This document shows positions 6,931-15,907 of a stretch of 61,278 nt of DNA, piece by piece. Origin of the DNA: an uncultured Sutterella sp. (lineage in GTDB: Bacteria; Pseudomonadota; Gammaproteobacteria; Burkholderiales; Burkholderiaceae_F); contig UPZS01000008.1 in assembly GCA_900538905.1 (NCBI GenBank), positions 1-61,278 of the forward strand. The letters run 5' to 3'. Made by a program: the position numbers and the translations under genes. How positions within the stretch are numbered: the stretch's first letter is position 1; each line of letters begins with the position of its first letter. Below the pieces are notes generated by a model that saw only the letters and a program-made list of their open reading frames with translations, ran no database searches and was not told the DNA's origin.

Positions 6931-7608
6931 TTAGGCGCCGTACTGTTCGCGATAGGCTTTCACGGCTTCACGGTACTGCGCGGCGGCCTTGGCAGCGGGC
7001 GAGTCGCCGTCCATGAAGCTCAGCAGATCCTTGAGGTTGGCGATGCTCACGACGGGCATGTTGAAGGTCTTTTCAACATCCTGAGCTGCGGACGTGGCCG
7101 TCAGATTGACGGCGTCTCCGCCTTTTTCCATGCGGTCCAGGGCGATCAGAACGCCGGCGGGCGTAGCACCGTTGGCGGTGATGAGTGCGACGGATTCACG
7201 CACGGAGGTACCGGCGCTGATCACGTCGTCGATGATGACGACGCGGCCTTTCAGGGGGGCGCCGATGACTGTGCCGCCTTCACCGTGATCCTTGGCTTCC
7301 TTGCGGTTGAATGCGTAGGGACAGTCACAGCCCATGCGGGCAAGATTCATGGCGACGGTGCTCACCAGCGGAATACCCTTATAGGCAGGCCCGAAGAGCA
7401 TGTCGAACTCAATGCGACCGGCATCACGCGCAGCCAGAAGCGCCTTGGCGTAAAACGCGCCGAGCGTATCGAGCATCTGGCCGGTGGAGAACAGACCCGC
7501 GTTGAAGAAGTACGGGCTCATGCGGCCTGCTTTGGTTTTATAGCTGCCAAAGCGGAGAACGTCGGAAGCAAGGGCAAATTCAATGAACTGAGACTGAATG
7601 CTGGGCAT
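6931..7608 (-). CDS. pyrE: orotate phosphoribosyltransferase
   Basis: The 225-aa protein converts orotate and PRPP to OMP in pyrimidine biosynthesis. The PRPP-binding motif VVIIDDVISAGTSVRES is intact, as are FGPAYKGIPL and the catalytic-loop segment YAFNRKEAKDHGEGG. The length suits the 213-230 aa family norm. I start it at ATG 7608; a GTG at 7617 would add three residues. It is monocistronic, divergent from xthA. Confidence 0.95.
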   Translation of the reverse strand: MPSIQSQFIEFALASDVLRFGSYKTKAGRMSPYFFNAGLFSTGQMLDTLGAFYAKALLAARDAGRIEFDMLFGPAYKGIPLVSTVAMNLARMGCDCPYAFNRKEAKDHGEGGTVIGAPLKGRVVIIDDVISAGTSVRESVALITANGATPAGVLIALDRMEKGGDAVNLTATSAAQDVEKTFNMPVVSIANLKDLLSFMDGDSPAAKAAAQYREAVKAYREQYGA

Positions 7609-7728
7609 GATGGGCACAAAACGAAAAGAAAATTCAAAGGTAATGCGCGGCAGGCCAATTGCACGCGCAAGCTAAAATTCTACGGCATTTCCATTGTCTC
7701 TATTTCCCCGAAAAAGGAACTCAACCGC

Positions 7729-8505
7729 ATGCTTCGCGTCGTGACTTTTAACGCCAACGGCATTCGTTCGGCCGCCAACAAAGGCTTTTGGAACTGGTTT
7801 GATCAGATCGACGCGCAGGTGCTGTGCGTGCAGGAACTCAAAGCCCAGGAATCTGACATTGAAAACGAAGTTCGCCATCGCACCGGCTACAACTCTTGGG
7901 TTCACTGCGCGCAGAAAAAAGGATATTCGGGCGTCGGATTGTGGTCGAAGGTGGAGCCTGACAATGTCGTGATCGGTTTTGACGGCGGCGAATTCGACGA
8001 CGAAGGCCGTTATGTTCAGGCTGACTTCAAGAATTTGTCGATTGTCTCCGTGTATTTCCCGTCGGGCAGTTCTAGTGATGACCGGCAGCTTGCTAAGTAT
8101 CGCTTTTTGGACGCTTTTGAAAAGCACATGGAAAAACTGCAGGCAAGCGGCCGCGATATTCTGATCTGCGGCGACGTCAATATCGCACACAAGGAAATCG
8201 ACCTGAAAAACTGGAAAGGAAACCTGCAGAACTCAGGCTTTTTGCCAGAAGAGCGTCAGTGGGTGACGGATCGACTCGAATGCGACGGCTGGCACGATAT
8301 CTTCCGTGAGCTTGAACCCGGAGCGGAGCAGTACACCTGGTGGAGTCAGCGAGGCCAGGCCAGAGCCAAGAACGTCGGTTGGCGCATTGATTACATGTTC
8401 GGTACCGAAGGCATTGCCCGCGACGCGAGAAGTACGTTCATCTACAAAGACGAGAAATTCTCGGATCATGCGCCGCTTGTGATTGATTTTGAACGAGAAA
8501 TTTGA
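7729..8505 (+). CDS. xthA: exodeoxyribonuclease III (AP endonuclease)
   Basis: The 258-aa Mg-dependent exonuclease III/AP endonuclease acts in base-excision repair. The start MLRVVTFNANGIRSA, the catalytic glutamate in CVQELKAQ, GDVNIAH, and the C-terminal SDHAPLVIDFE His-Asp pair are all present. The ATG is preceded by AAAGGAA. Its TGA overlaps the rsuA start (TGATG), so the two are translationally coupled, and ampG follows with another overlap. Confidence 0.93.
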   Translation: MLRVVTFNANGIRSAANKGFWNWFDQIDAQVLCVQELKAQESDIENEVRHRTGYNSWVHCAQKKGYSGVGLWSKVEPDNVVIGFDGGEFDDEGRYVQADFKNLSIVSVYFPSGSSSDDRQLAKYRFLDAFEKHMEKLQASGRDILICGDVNIAHKEIDLKNWKGNLQNSGFLPEERQWVTDRLECDGWHDIFRELEPGAEQYTWWSQRGQARAKNVGWRIDYMFGTEGIARDARSTFIYKDEKFSDHAPLVIDFEREI

Positions 8506-9206
8506 TGCGTCTGGAGCAAATTCTTTTTTCTCAGGGGTTTGGCACGCGTCATGAATGCCGAGGTTTGATCGCGCTCGGACAAGTTGCTGTTAAAGGCGAA
8601 GTCGTTGATGATCCCGACGCGGACATTGATGTCGAGTCGCTTGACTTTACGGTCAAGGGCGAAACGTGGCCGTATCGGGAAAAGGCTCTCCTGATGATGA
8701 ATAAGCCTGCGGGCTACGAGTGCTCGCAAAAGCCGATTCACCATCCGAGCATCATGCAGCTGCTACCGCCTCCGCTGCGCTGCCGCGGTGTACAGCCGGT
8801 GGGAAGGCTAGACGCGGACACCACGGGACTTTTGATTTTTACCGACGACGGCGCTTTGCTGCATCGTTTGACGCACCCCAAGCGGCATGTACCCAAGCGA
8901 TATCGCGTGACCTGCAAGCATGCGCCGAGCGACAAGATGCTTGAGGATTTGGTCGTGGGCGTTAAGCTCAAAGACGAAAAGGAGACGCTTGCTGCCGACG
9001 ATATCGTGCGTGTGGATGAATACACCATTGACATGACGATCACCAGTGGCAAATATCATCAGGTCAAGCGCATGGTTGCCGCAGCCGGCAATCGCGTCGA
9101 AGCGCTGCAGCGCATTGCGTTCGGCGCTTTGAGGCTTCCCGAGGATTTGGCCTGTGGTAAATGGCGCTGGCTTTCCGGCCCGGACGTTTTTTACGACAAG
9201 AAATGA
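8505..9206 (+). CDS. rsuA: 16S rRNA pseudouridine(516) synthase
   Basis: The 233-aa RsuA/RluB-family protein has an S4-like RNA-binding N-terminus (MRLEQILFSQGFGTRHECR). The catalytic domain carries the aspartate motif GRLDADTTGLLIFTDDG and the RYRV and KYHQVKRM motifs typical of RsuA. The start overlaps the xthA stop, and the stop overlaps the ampG start by ATGA. RluB/E/F paralogues cannot be fully excluded, but the length and compact form fit RsuA. Confidence 0.88.
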   Translation: MRLEQILFSQGFGTRHECRGLIALGQVAVKGEVVDDPDADIDVESLDFTVKGETWPYREKALLMMNKPAGYECSQKPIHHPSIMQLLPPPLRCRGVQPVGRLDADTTGLLIFTDDGALLHRLTHPKRHVPKRYRVTCKHAPSDKMLEDLVVGVKLKDEKETLAADDIVRVDEYTIDMTITSGKYHQVKRMVAAAGNRVEALQRIAFGALRLPEDLACGKWRWLSGPDVFYDKK

Positions 9207-10561
9207 CACCCGAGAAGAGCTCTAAAAGAGAAGGCGGTGCACTATCCTGGCTTGCGATTTATCGTGAGCCGGTTGTTTTGCGCATGTTCTTTTTGGGGTT
9301 CAGTTCGGGGCTGCCGCTTTTGTTGGTTCTGGGAACTCTTTCGTTTTGGATGCGCGAAGTTGGCGTTGACCTTAAAAGCATCGGTTTCATGAGTTGGGTC
9401 GGGTTGTGCTGGGGCATGAAGTGGCTCTGGTCGCCGCTTGTTGACAAATTGCGCATTCCGCTGTTGTCGTCTCGACTCGGACAGCGCCGGGCATGGCTTC
9501 TGACGGCGCAAATCGGACTCATCGTTTCGCTTGCTCTGATGGCTTTTGCGGATCCGGCCAAAAGCCTGACGCTGACAGCCGCTCTGGCGCTCTCGACGGC
9601 GTTTTTTGGCGCTACGCAGGACATTGCGCTTGACGCCTTTCGCATTGAAAGCGGTTCGGAAGAAAAACAGGCGGCCTTTGCCGCCACCTATCAGACGGGG
9701 TACCGACTGGCGATGATTTGGGCGGGGGCCGGCGCTCTGGCGATTGCCGCCTTTTTCGAAACGCAGTTCGGGACGGCCGTCGGTTGGAGATCAGCGTATC
9801 TTGTGATGTCCGCGAGTATGTTGGTGGGCGTTGTCACGGTGCTTTTGAGCCCTGAGCCGGAGCAAAGCCGGCGAGTGCATGCACAGACCTATGCAAGTAA
9901 GCGCGAGTGGATTTTCGAAGCGATCTGTAAGCCATTTTTGGATTTCTTCTCGCGTTTTGGCTGGGGTGCGGCGGTGATTTTGACGTTGATTGCCACCTAC
10001 CGCATCAGCGATGTGGTGATGGGCGTCATGGCCAATCCCTTCTATGCGGATTTGGGCTTTTCCAAAGAGGAAGTGGCGGCCGTAAGCAAAGTCTTCGGCT
10101 TGATCATGACATTGGTGGGCGCCTTTGCGGGCGGCGCGATTGCCTCGCGCATCGGTGTCATGCGAACGCTCTTTTTGGGCGGCCTGTTGTCGGCTGCGAC
10201 CAATTTGCTTTTCTCGGCTTTGGCTTTGCGCGGACACGACACGGCGTTTCTGGTTCTGACGGTGAGTGCCGATAACTTTGCGGGAGGTCTGGCTTCTGCG
10301 GCTTTCGTGGCCTATCTCTCGGGGTTGACCAATGTGGCTTACAGCGCCACACAGTACGCGCTATTTTCGTCCGTGATGCTGATTCTGCCCAAGTTTCTGG
10401 CGGGCTTTTCCGGTGTGGCGGTGCAATCGGTCGGTTACGCGACTTTCTTTACGGCAACCGCTGCCATTGGCGTGCCGGTTTTGATTTTGGTGGTGTTGGC
10501 TGGCGTTGTTCGCAAAAAGAAAACGCCGCACGAGGCGGCGTCCGGAACAGTTCAAGACTGA
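9203..10561 (+). CDS. ampG: AmpG-family muropeptide permease (MFS)
   Basis: The 452-aa inner-membrane protein has about 12-14 hydrophobic segments. The N-terminal FLGFSSGLPLLLVLGTLSFW and the following WGMKWLWSPLVDK and RRAWLL segments are typical of AmpG. The family imports GlcNAc-anhydroMurNAc peptides for peptidoglycan recycling. It is the last gene of the xthA-rsuA-ampG overlapping set. Its final codons also encode the terminator of the opposing leftward operon. Confidence 0.88.
   Translation: MTPEKSSKREGGALSWLAIYREPVVLRMFFLGFSSGLPLLLVLGTLSFWMREVGVDLKSIGFMSWVGLCWGMKWLWSPLVDKLRIPLLSSRLGQRRAWLLTAQIGLIVSLALMAFADPAKSLTLTAALALSTAFFGATQDIALDAFRIESGSEEKQAAFAATYQTGYRLAMIWAGAGALAIAAFFETQFGTAVGWRSAYLVMSASMLVGVVTVLLSPEPEQSRRVHAQTYASKREWIFEAICKPFLDFFSRFGWGAAVILTLIATYRISDVVMGVMANPFYADLGFSKEEVAAVSKVFGLIMTLVGAFAGGAIASRIGVMRTLFLGGLLSAATNLLFSALALRGHDTAFLVLTVSADNFAGGLASAAFVAYLSGLTNVAYSATQYALFSSVMLILPKFLAGFSGVAVQSVGYATFFTATAAIGVPVLILVVLAGVVRKKKTPHEAASGTVQD
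10512..10541 (-). terminator. terminator of the pts-UPF0149 operon, inside the ampG 3' end
   Basis: On the minus strand ACGCCGC and GCGGCGT (10523-10529/10535-10541) flank a 5-nt loop, followed by TTTCTTTTTG. It lies 23 bp beyond the UPF0149 stop and wholly inside the ampG coding sequence. Confidence 0.75.
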
Positions 10562-10563
10562 GG

Positions 10564-11211
10564 TTAACGGCGCTTTTTTGCGAAGGCAGGTTTCTTCGCG
10601 GGAGCTTTCTTGATGTCATCCTTGCGGGTGACTTCCGCAATTTCCTGCACGCAGGCTTCGACGTCTTCCAACGCTTCGTCTAGGTTGGCGAAACGAACTT
10701 CCTCTGCTGCATCCACAGCTTCGGTTTCCTCTTCTTCACCATCTTCGTCGGGTGACTCGTGACGCAGAATGCCGACCAGAGCAGCTTGCACGGCTTTGTT
10801 CTGAGACTTCATCAACTCCGGCCACAAACTGCAGGCAAAGGCAAAACCGTCGGCAAAGGGGGCGAGTGCAGCCAATTCGCCTTCGGGATCGTCCTCGTCA
10901 ATGTCTTCGTCGTAGATGATGGGATCTACGGGTTTTTCGTGCAGGATGCGAGATTCGATGTCGGCACCGCGCGCCAGTACCAAGCGGCGCAGCTCGGCTT
11001 GTTCGGCGGGATCGGCCAGTTTGGCGCGGCGGTTGCCCGAAGCGTCGAGTACGTAGACGAACCAATCGTCAATGGCGGGCGGCACTTTCAGCAGACACAG
11101 CGCCGTGAGAAAGCCGTCGAGCTGATCGGCTTCCATCGGTACGAAGGGATCGGGTACGGCGGCGAGCAATTCGCCCAAGCGTGCGATGTCGTTGAGAGTC
11201 AAAGGTTTCAT
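10564..11211 (-). CDS. UPF0149 (YgfB/YecA) family protein
   Basis: The 215-aa protein matches the UPF0149 pattern: an N-terminal helical domain with the signature MEADQLDGFLTAL (about residues 26-38), then an acidic middle and a Lys/Ala/Pro-rich tail (KKAPAKKPAFAKKRR). It lacks the C-terminal Zn-binding SEC-C motif seen in some YecA proteins. The molecular function is unknown. It starts 9 bp after the ptsI stop and is probably co-transcribed with the PTS genes. Confidence 0.8.
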   Translation of the reverse strand: MKPLTLNDIARLGELLAAVPDPFVPMEADQLDGFLTALCLLKVPPAIDDWFVYVLDASGNRRAKLADPAEQAELRRLVLARGADIESRILHEKPVDPIIYDEDIDEDDPEGELAALAPFADGFAFACSLWPELMKSQNKAVQAALVGILRHESPDEDGEEEETEAVDAAEEVRFANLDEALEDVEACVQEIAEVTRKDDIKKAPAKKPAFAKKRR

Positions 11212-11220
11212 TTGTTTCTT

Positions 11221-13209
11221 TTAGGAGGCCTTAAAGCTTTGCCAAGGACGCGTGCACAGCACCTGACTTGCCGCAAAGCCGGCAGCCAATTCGTCGTGAT
11301 CGGCAAAGTATTCCAGAGTATGTTTGCGAATGTCCTGAATCGTATGCGCTCGGTGAATGCGGCGCATGAGCGCGGCAGCATCCTTTGCGTTGGAGGCAAG
11401 CAGAAATTCTTTGATTGGCAGAATACGCGCACTCTCCATAGAGAAGTGACGAAGGCCCATTCCCAAGAGCAGAAAAGCAAAGACTGGATCGGCAGCTGCT
11501 TCGCCGCAGACGCTGATTTCTTTGCCGGCGCGGTGAGCCGTATTGATGCAGTTGTAGAGCATGGAAAGCACGGCCGGATGAAGCGGATCGTACAGGTAAC
11601 TTACGTCCGGATCCTCTCGATCAACGGCAAGCAGATATTGAATCAGATCGTTCGTGCCGACCGAAACGAAGTCCAGACGCTTGAGGAACTGCTTTAAGCA
11701 GAGCGCGGCTGAGGGCACCTCCACCATACCGCCGATTTGGATGTTTTCGGCATATTTGACGCCGCGATCCTTGAGCTCTTCTTGCGCGCGTTTGACGTAG
11801 CTCAGCACGATGTCGGCTTCCGTCATCCAGGAAAGCATGGGAACCATTAAGCGCACACGACCGGTGGCGCCGGCACGCAAAATAGCGCGCAGCTGCGTCA
11901 GAAACAGGTCAGTGTGACTCAGACTGAAGCGAATGGCTCGACGTCCCAATGCCGGATTGGCAACGGCCTTGTCCGGGTCTTCGCCGATGGATTCAAGCGC
12001 TTCTCGAGAGGGCAACTTGTCGCCGCCCAGGTCCATGGTGCGAATTGTGACGATCTTGCCGCGCATGGCCTTGACCACGCGTGTATACGTTTCAAACTGT
12101 TCATCTTCGCTCGGAAAACTCGGGCGGTTCATGAACAAGAACTCGGAGCGAAAGAGCCCGACACCGTCGGCACCGTTTGACATCGCTTCCTTGGCGTCCT
12201 CGGGCAATGCCAGATTGGCCAAAAGACTCACGGCGCAGCCGTCAGATGTCACGCAGTGGGTCGTCTTGAGCTTGCGTTGACGCAGACGTATCGCATTCAT
12301 CTTACGGATGCGCTCGGACATCTGCGGCATACCGTCTTTGAGCGGATTGACGATGACGATGCCCTTGTCAGCGTCCATGAGCAGCACATCGTCGGTCTGG
12401 ATCACCTCACAGGCGCCTCCGACGTTAACCAGAGTCGGAATTTCGAGCGAACGCGCCAAAATGGAAGAGTGCGATGTGGCCGCGCCCTTTTCGATGATCA
12501 AACCCGTGATGGAAATGTCCTGACGGCGTTTCAGAATCAGAATATCGGCCGGGCTGAAGTCTTCGGCCACCAAAATGACCGAACTTTCGCTCATCATGCG
12601 CGAAACGGTATCGGCCGGACGGCGGCGGCCGCTCAAAACGCGTTGTACGCGCTCAATGACTTGTGCAATGTCGTCGATACGATCGGCTAGATAATCGTCG
12701 TCAATTTCTTCGAAACTGCGACGAATATCCTCGAGTTTGAGCGACAGGGCCCATTCGGCGTTGATCAAGCGCTCCCGAATAATGTCCTGCGTTTCCGTAA
12801 TGATCGACTCGTCGTTGAGAAGCTGACGGTGCAGTTCCAGAAAAGCGATGGCTTCCGTCGGCGCATCTTCTTCTAGACTCAACTCCTCAATCAGTTCGCC
12901 GAACTCTTTGTCAACCGTGTGCACGGCAGCGCGCAAGCGAGTGAATTCGGCGCGAGTTTGCGTTTTTTCGATTGTAAAGTGAGGAATTTCAAGTTCGCCT
13001 TCGGCAAACATTTGCGCGTGTCCGAACGCGGCGCCCGGACTCACGGCCGTACCGCCCAGCGTTACGGGCTCTGGTTCGGCAATTTGGGAGTCGGTCGCCT
13101 GCGTCTCGTCGGCATTGCGTTCCGCGATTTTGTCAATCTCTTCGTTGTCGGACTCGGCAGTCGGAGTTGCCGGTGCTGCGGGGGCGGCGTCTTTGAGCAG
13201 TTCGTCCAT
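11221..13209 (-). CDS. ptsI: phosphoenolpyruvate-protein phosphotransferase (EI)
   Basis: The 662-aa Enzyme I transfers phosphate from PEP to HPr. The phospho-histidine motif GAATSHSSILAR (H247), the PEP-binding barrel (MDLGGDKLP) and the C-terminal active cysteine in ISVCGEAAADP are present. A 50-residue Ala/Pro/Asp/Glu-rich extension precedes the usual start (LGGTAVSPGAAFGHA at about 51); E. coli EI has 575 aa. The ATG overlaps the ptsH stop (TAATG), which fixes the start. No EIIB or EIIC is nearby, so the relay may be regulatory. Confidence 0.93.
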   Translation of the reverse strand: MDELLKDAAPAAPATPTAESDNEEIDKIAERNADETQATDSQIAEPEPVTLGGTAVSPGAAFGHAQMFAEGELEIPHFTIEKTQTRAEFTRLRAAVHTVDKEFGELIEELSLEEDAPTEAIAFLELHRQLLNDESIITETQDIIRERLINAEWALSLKLEDIRRSFEEIDDDYLADRIDDIAQVIERVQRVLSGRRRPADTVSRMMSESSVILVAEDFSPADILILKRRQDISITGLIIEKGAATSHSSILARSLEIPTLVNVGGACEVIQTDDVLLMDADKGIVIVNPLKDGMPQMSERIRKMNAIRLRQRKLKTTHCVTSDGCAVSLLANLALPEDAKEAMSNGADGVGLFRSEFLFMNRPSFPSEDEQFETYTRVVKAMRGKIVTIRTMDLGGDKLPSREALESIGEDPDKAVANPALGRRAIRFSLSHTDLFLTQLRAILRAGATGRVRLMVPMLSWMTEADIVLSYVKRAQEELKDRGVKYAENIQIGGMVEVPSAALCLKQFLKRLDFVSVGTNDLIQYLLAVDREDPDVSYLYDPLHPAVLSMLYNCINTAHRAGKEISVCGEAAADPVFAFLLLGMGLRHFSMESARILPIKEFLLASNAKDAAALMRRIHRAHTIQDIRKHTLEYFADHDELAAGFAASQVLCTRPWQSFKAS

Positions 13210-13478
13210 TATTCGTCCTCGCCGAACTTCGACTGAAAGAGAGCCACGATGGCTTCGAGCGCCTCTTTGTCGTTGCGCCCGTTGGTGATGATCGTGATTT
13301 CGTCGCCGCATTTGGCGGCCATTGTCATGACGGCAAGGATGGATTTGGCATCAATGCGCTTGCCTTTTTTGTCGAGGATGACGGAACAATCAAACAAACC
13401 GGCGGTTTTGGTGATCAGTCCGGCCGGACGGGCATGCACGCCCAGTTTGTTGGTGACGGTGATAGTTCTGGACTGCAT
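13209..13478 (-). CDS. ptsH: phosphocarrier protein HPr
   Basis: The 89-aa HPr has the phospho-acceptor H15 in GVHARPAG and a serine at the regulatory position (S46 in AKSILAV), so HPr kinase regulation is possible. It lies between EIIA-Man and EI in a typical betaproteobacterial order. Its stop overlaps the ptsI start. Confidence 0.95.
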   Translation of the reverse strand: MQSRTITVTNKLGVHARPAGLITKTAGLFDCSVILDKKGKRIDAKSILAVMTMAAKCGDEITIITNGRNDKEALEAIVALFQSKFGEDE

Positions 13479-13510
13479 GAGTGTTGATTTTTACCTCGTG
13501 TTGCAGCGGA

Positions 13511-13912
13511 TTAATCTTTGCGTAGTGCGGGTTTGGCCGCCGAGGCAATGCCGGCTTCGCTGACGGCACGTACCACATCGGAGAGAGGCTCGTCCCGGTG
13601 CACGAGAGCGGTGAGCACCATGGGAAGATTCAGACCCGAGAGGACTGCCGTGTTGTCTGCCTGCAACATGGATTCGGCAATGTTTGAGGGCGTAGCCCCC
13701 ACAATATCCGTGAGAATCAGGCAGCTGTCGGGAGCTTTGGGAAGTTTTTCGGCAATCTGAGTTCGCCACTCATCCGCATCGGAATCGGCTGGAATGTCGA
13801 ACGCTTCCACACGGTCGGCAACGCGGTCGTCGTGCGAGAAGACGTGCTCGGCACACTGCTTGAGGGCTCCTGCAAGCGGGGCATGAGCGATAATAAACAG
13901 ATATGTGGTCAC
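13511..13912 (-). CDS. PTS EIIA component, mannose family
   Basis: The 133-aa EIIA-Man domain has the active histidine in IIAHAPLAGAL (H10) and the ILTDIVGATPSNIA segment. It stands alone without EIIB/C/D domains, as in the incomplete, probably regulatory PTS of many betaproteobacteria. It uses a GTG start with no strong ribosome site. It is the first gene of the EIIA-HPr-EI-UPF0149 operon. Confidence 0.9.
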   Translation of the reverse strand: MTTYLFIIAHAPLAGALKQCAEHVFSHDDRVADRVEAFDIPADSDADEWRTQIAEKLPKAPDSCLILTDIVGATPSNIAESMLQADNTAVLSGLNLPMVLTALVHRDEPLSDVVRAVSEAGIASAAKPALRKD

Positions 13913-14056
13913 AATAGACGCTCGAAAAGAACAAAGAGGCAGAAGTCTAGCGCAGGTTGTGTCGTGTTCGGACAGCCGAACCCGAGAACTAGCCTCATTT
14001 TAAGATGGACCGAGATCTAATGGACTGAAAAAACTCAAACTTTTCTGAGGAAAACC

Positions 14057-14428
14057 ATGGCAGTACTTGAGTTTCGTTCTCCCGCCAGCGGCGGTTTTTT
14101 CATGATGCCGACAACATTTCAGGGTATTTGCGAGGTGCTTGAGCGTCCCTATGCAGAATCAGGTTGTTGGTTGCCGGAAGATCTGCCCGGCGTGATTGAA
14201 AAGCTGCAGACGGCTGTGGACAGGGAAAAGGACATGATTGAACAAGGAAAACGTCGCGAACGGGAGCGTGAGCTCAAGGGGTACCCCGGTAGCAACCCAT
14301 GGCCTGATGAAGAAGAGGAAAAGAAAGCTCTTGAGCACGTGACCTTTTCCATGCGCGTCTACCCGCTCTTGGAAATGCTGCGTGCAGCCCAGAAAAAAGG
14401 AAAGAAAGTGATGTGGGGTGTCCCTTAA
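14057..14428 (+). CDS. DUF1840 domain protein
   Basis: The 123-aa soluble protein matches DUF1840: an N-terminal FRSPASGGFFMMPTTFQ block, a charged helical middle and the C-terminal MRVYPLLEMLRAAQKKG motif. Its function is unknown and the family is largely betaproteobacterial. The ATG has a GAGGA site. It is convergent with trkH, and the two stop codons overlap by 4 bp. Confidence 0.8.
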   Translation: MAVLEFRSPASGGFFMMPTTFQGICEVLERPYAESGCWLPEDLPGVIEKLQTAVDREKDMIEQGKRRERERELKGYPGSNPWPDEEEEKKALEHVTFSMRVYPLLEMLRAAQKKGKKVMWGVP

Positions 14429-15897
14429 GCGCTCCAGAATGAGCGCGTAAAGAGCACAAAGACAGTCACCAACTCCAAGCGGCCGATCAACATACAGAAG
14501 GTGCACAGCCATAGTTGTGCATCGGTAAGAACCGAGAAGTTGGCATTGGGGCCAACTTCTCCCAGTCCCGGGCCGATATTGCAGATGCAACCGAGCACGG
14601 CACCGAAAGCTGTGGTGGCGTCTAGACCGCTCAGGAGCAAACCTAGAAAGGCAAGGACCGTTGTTGCGAGCCACAGCAACATGAAGCTCAGTGCCGAAAG
14701 CACGGTTTTGTCCTGAAGCACCAGGCCGTTTAAGACCATCGGACGCACTACACGGGGCTGAGCCGTGGTGACGAGCTGCAGCGAAGTGTATTTGACGAGC
14801 ATTACCACGCGCAGCATCTTCATACCGCCGCCGGTGCTCCCGCCACAGGTGGCAAAGCAGGCCACCACGAACATCAGGATGTAGATGGAAGCGGGCCATT
14901 GCGCGAAATCCTGGCTCGCGTAACCTGTCGTTGAGATGACGCTGATGACGTTGAAGGCGGCCAGACGCAGGGCGTGCAGCGGTTCGAGTGAAGCGTTGTT
15001 CGCAAGGAGCAGTCCTGTGGCACAGGCTGTCGTGAGCACGGCGACACCTAGCCACGAAAGACACTCAATGTTTTTGAAATAGGCGGCAATCGAACGCTTT
15101 TTCCAAGCCAGGAAGTGAAGCGAAAAGCTCACGCCGCAGATGAGCATAAAGAGCATCGCGACGGCTTCAATATTGGGATTGTTCCAATGGGCAAAACTCT
15201 CGTCGTAGGAGGAAAATCCACCGAGGCTTACCGTTGTGAACATGTGAATGACGCTTTCGAAGGTATTCATTCCCGCCAGCCGATAGCTGATAAAACACGC
15301 AAACGAGAGCGCGATGTAGATACCCCACAGCCCCTTGGCCGTATCGGCGATACGAGGTGTCAGCCGCGACTCTTTCATGGGGCCGGAAAATTCCGCACGA
15401 AAGATCTGCGAGCCGCCTACGCCGAGCATTGGCAGAATGGCAACGGCGAGCACCAGAATACCCATACCGCCAATCCAACTCATTAGACAGCGCCAGAAAT
15501 TGATGGATTCCGGCAATTGACTCAAGCCCGATAGCACGGTTGCGCATGTTGTGGTAATGCCGCTCATGGACTCGAAGTAGGCGTGCGTGAAGGAAATGCC
15601 CGGAATTTCGAGCATCAGAGGAATAGCACCGAAAAGCGGTGTGACGGTCCAAATGATGGTGGCTAGCAAAAAACCGTCACGCGGCAACAGTTCGCGCCGA
15701 TGGCGCTTTGTAAAGACGTAGAGCAATAGGCCGGTAACTAGACACAGTACACAAGCGATCTCAAAACCGAAGGCGGCGCCGTCGTTGTATAGGTTCGAAA
15801 CGAAAACCGGCAACAAAAGCAGACACGCGAAGGCAATCAGCACAGGACCGGTGATGTTGAGGACAGGCAACAGAAAGTAGCGAAGGTTCGCAAACAT
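14425..15897 (-). CDS. trkH: Trk potassium uptake channel subunit
   Basis: The 490-aa integral membrane protein has four pore-loop repeats: SMSGITTTCATVL, TVSLGGFSSYD, STTGYASQDF and the last around LGCICNIGPGLG. These are the K+ selectivity loops of TrkH/KtrB. The ATG at 15897 has a GGAGG site inside the trkA 3' end. It should pair with TrkA (15908-17317) to form a nucleotide-gated K+ importer. Confidence 0.93.
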   Translation of the reverse strand: MFANLRYFLLPVLNITGPVLIAFACLLLLPVFVSNLYNDGAAFGFEIACVLCLVTGLLLYVFTKRHRRELLPRDGFLLATIIWTVTPLFGAIPLMLEIPGISFTHAYFESMSGITTTCATVLSGLSQLPESINFWRCLMSWIGGMGILVLAVAILPMLGVGGSQIFRAEFSGPMKESRLTPRIADTAKGLWGIYIALSFACFISYRLAGMNTFESVIHMFTTVSLGGFSSYDESFAHWNNPNIEAVAMLFMLICGVSFSLHFLAWKKRSIAAYFKNIECLSWLGVAVLTTACATGLLLANNASLEPLHALRLAAFNVISVISTTGYASQDFAQWPASIYILMFVVACFATCGGSTGGGMKMLRVVMLVKYTSLQLVTTAQPRVVRPMVLNGLVLQDKTVLSALSFMLLWLATTVLAFLGLLLSGLDATTAFGAVLGCICNIGPGLGEVGPNANFSVLTDAQLWLCTFCMLIGRLELVTVFVLFTRSFWSA

Positions 15898-15907
15898 GTT
15901 GCCTCCG

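Noticed and set aside
13209..13311. Longer EI starting upstream of 13209
   Set aside because: The ATG overlapping the ptsH stop is standard coupling; the upstream frame is the ptsH gene read in another frame.
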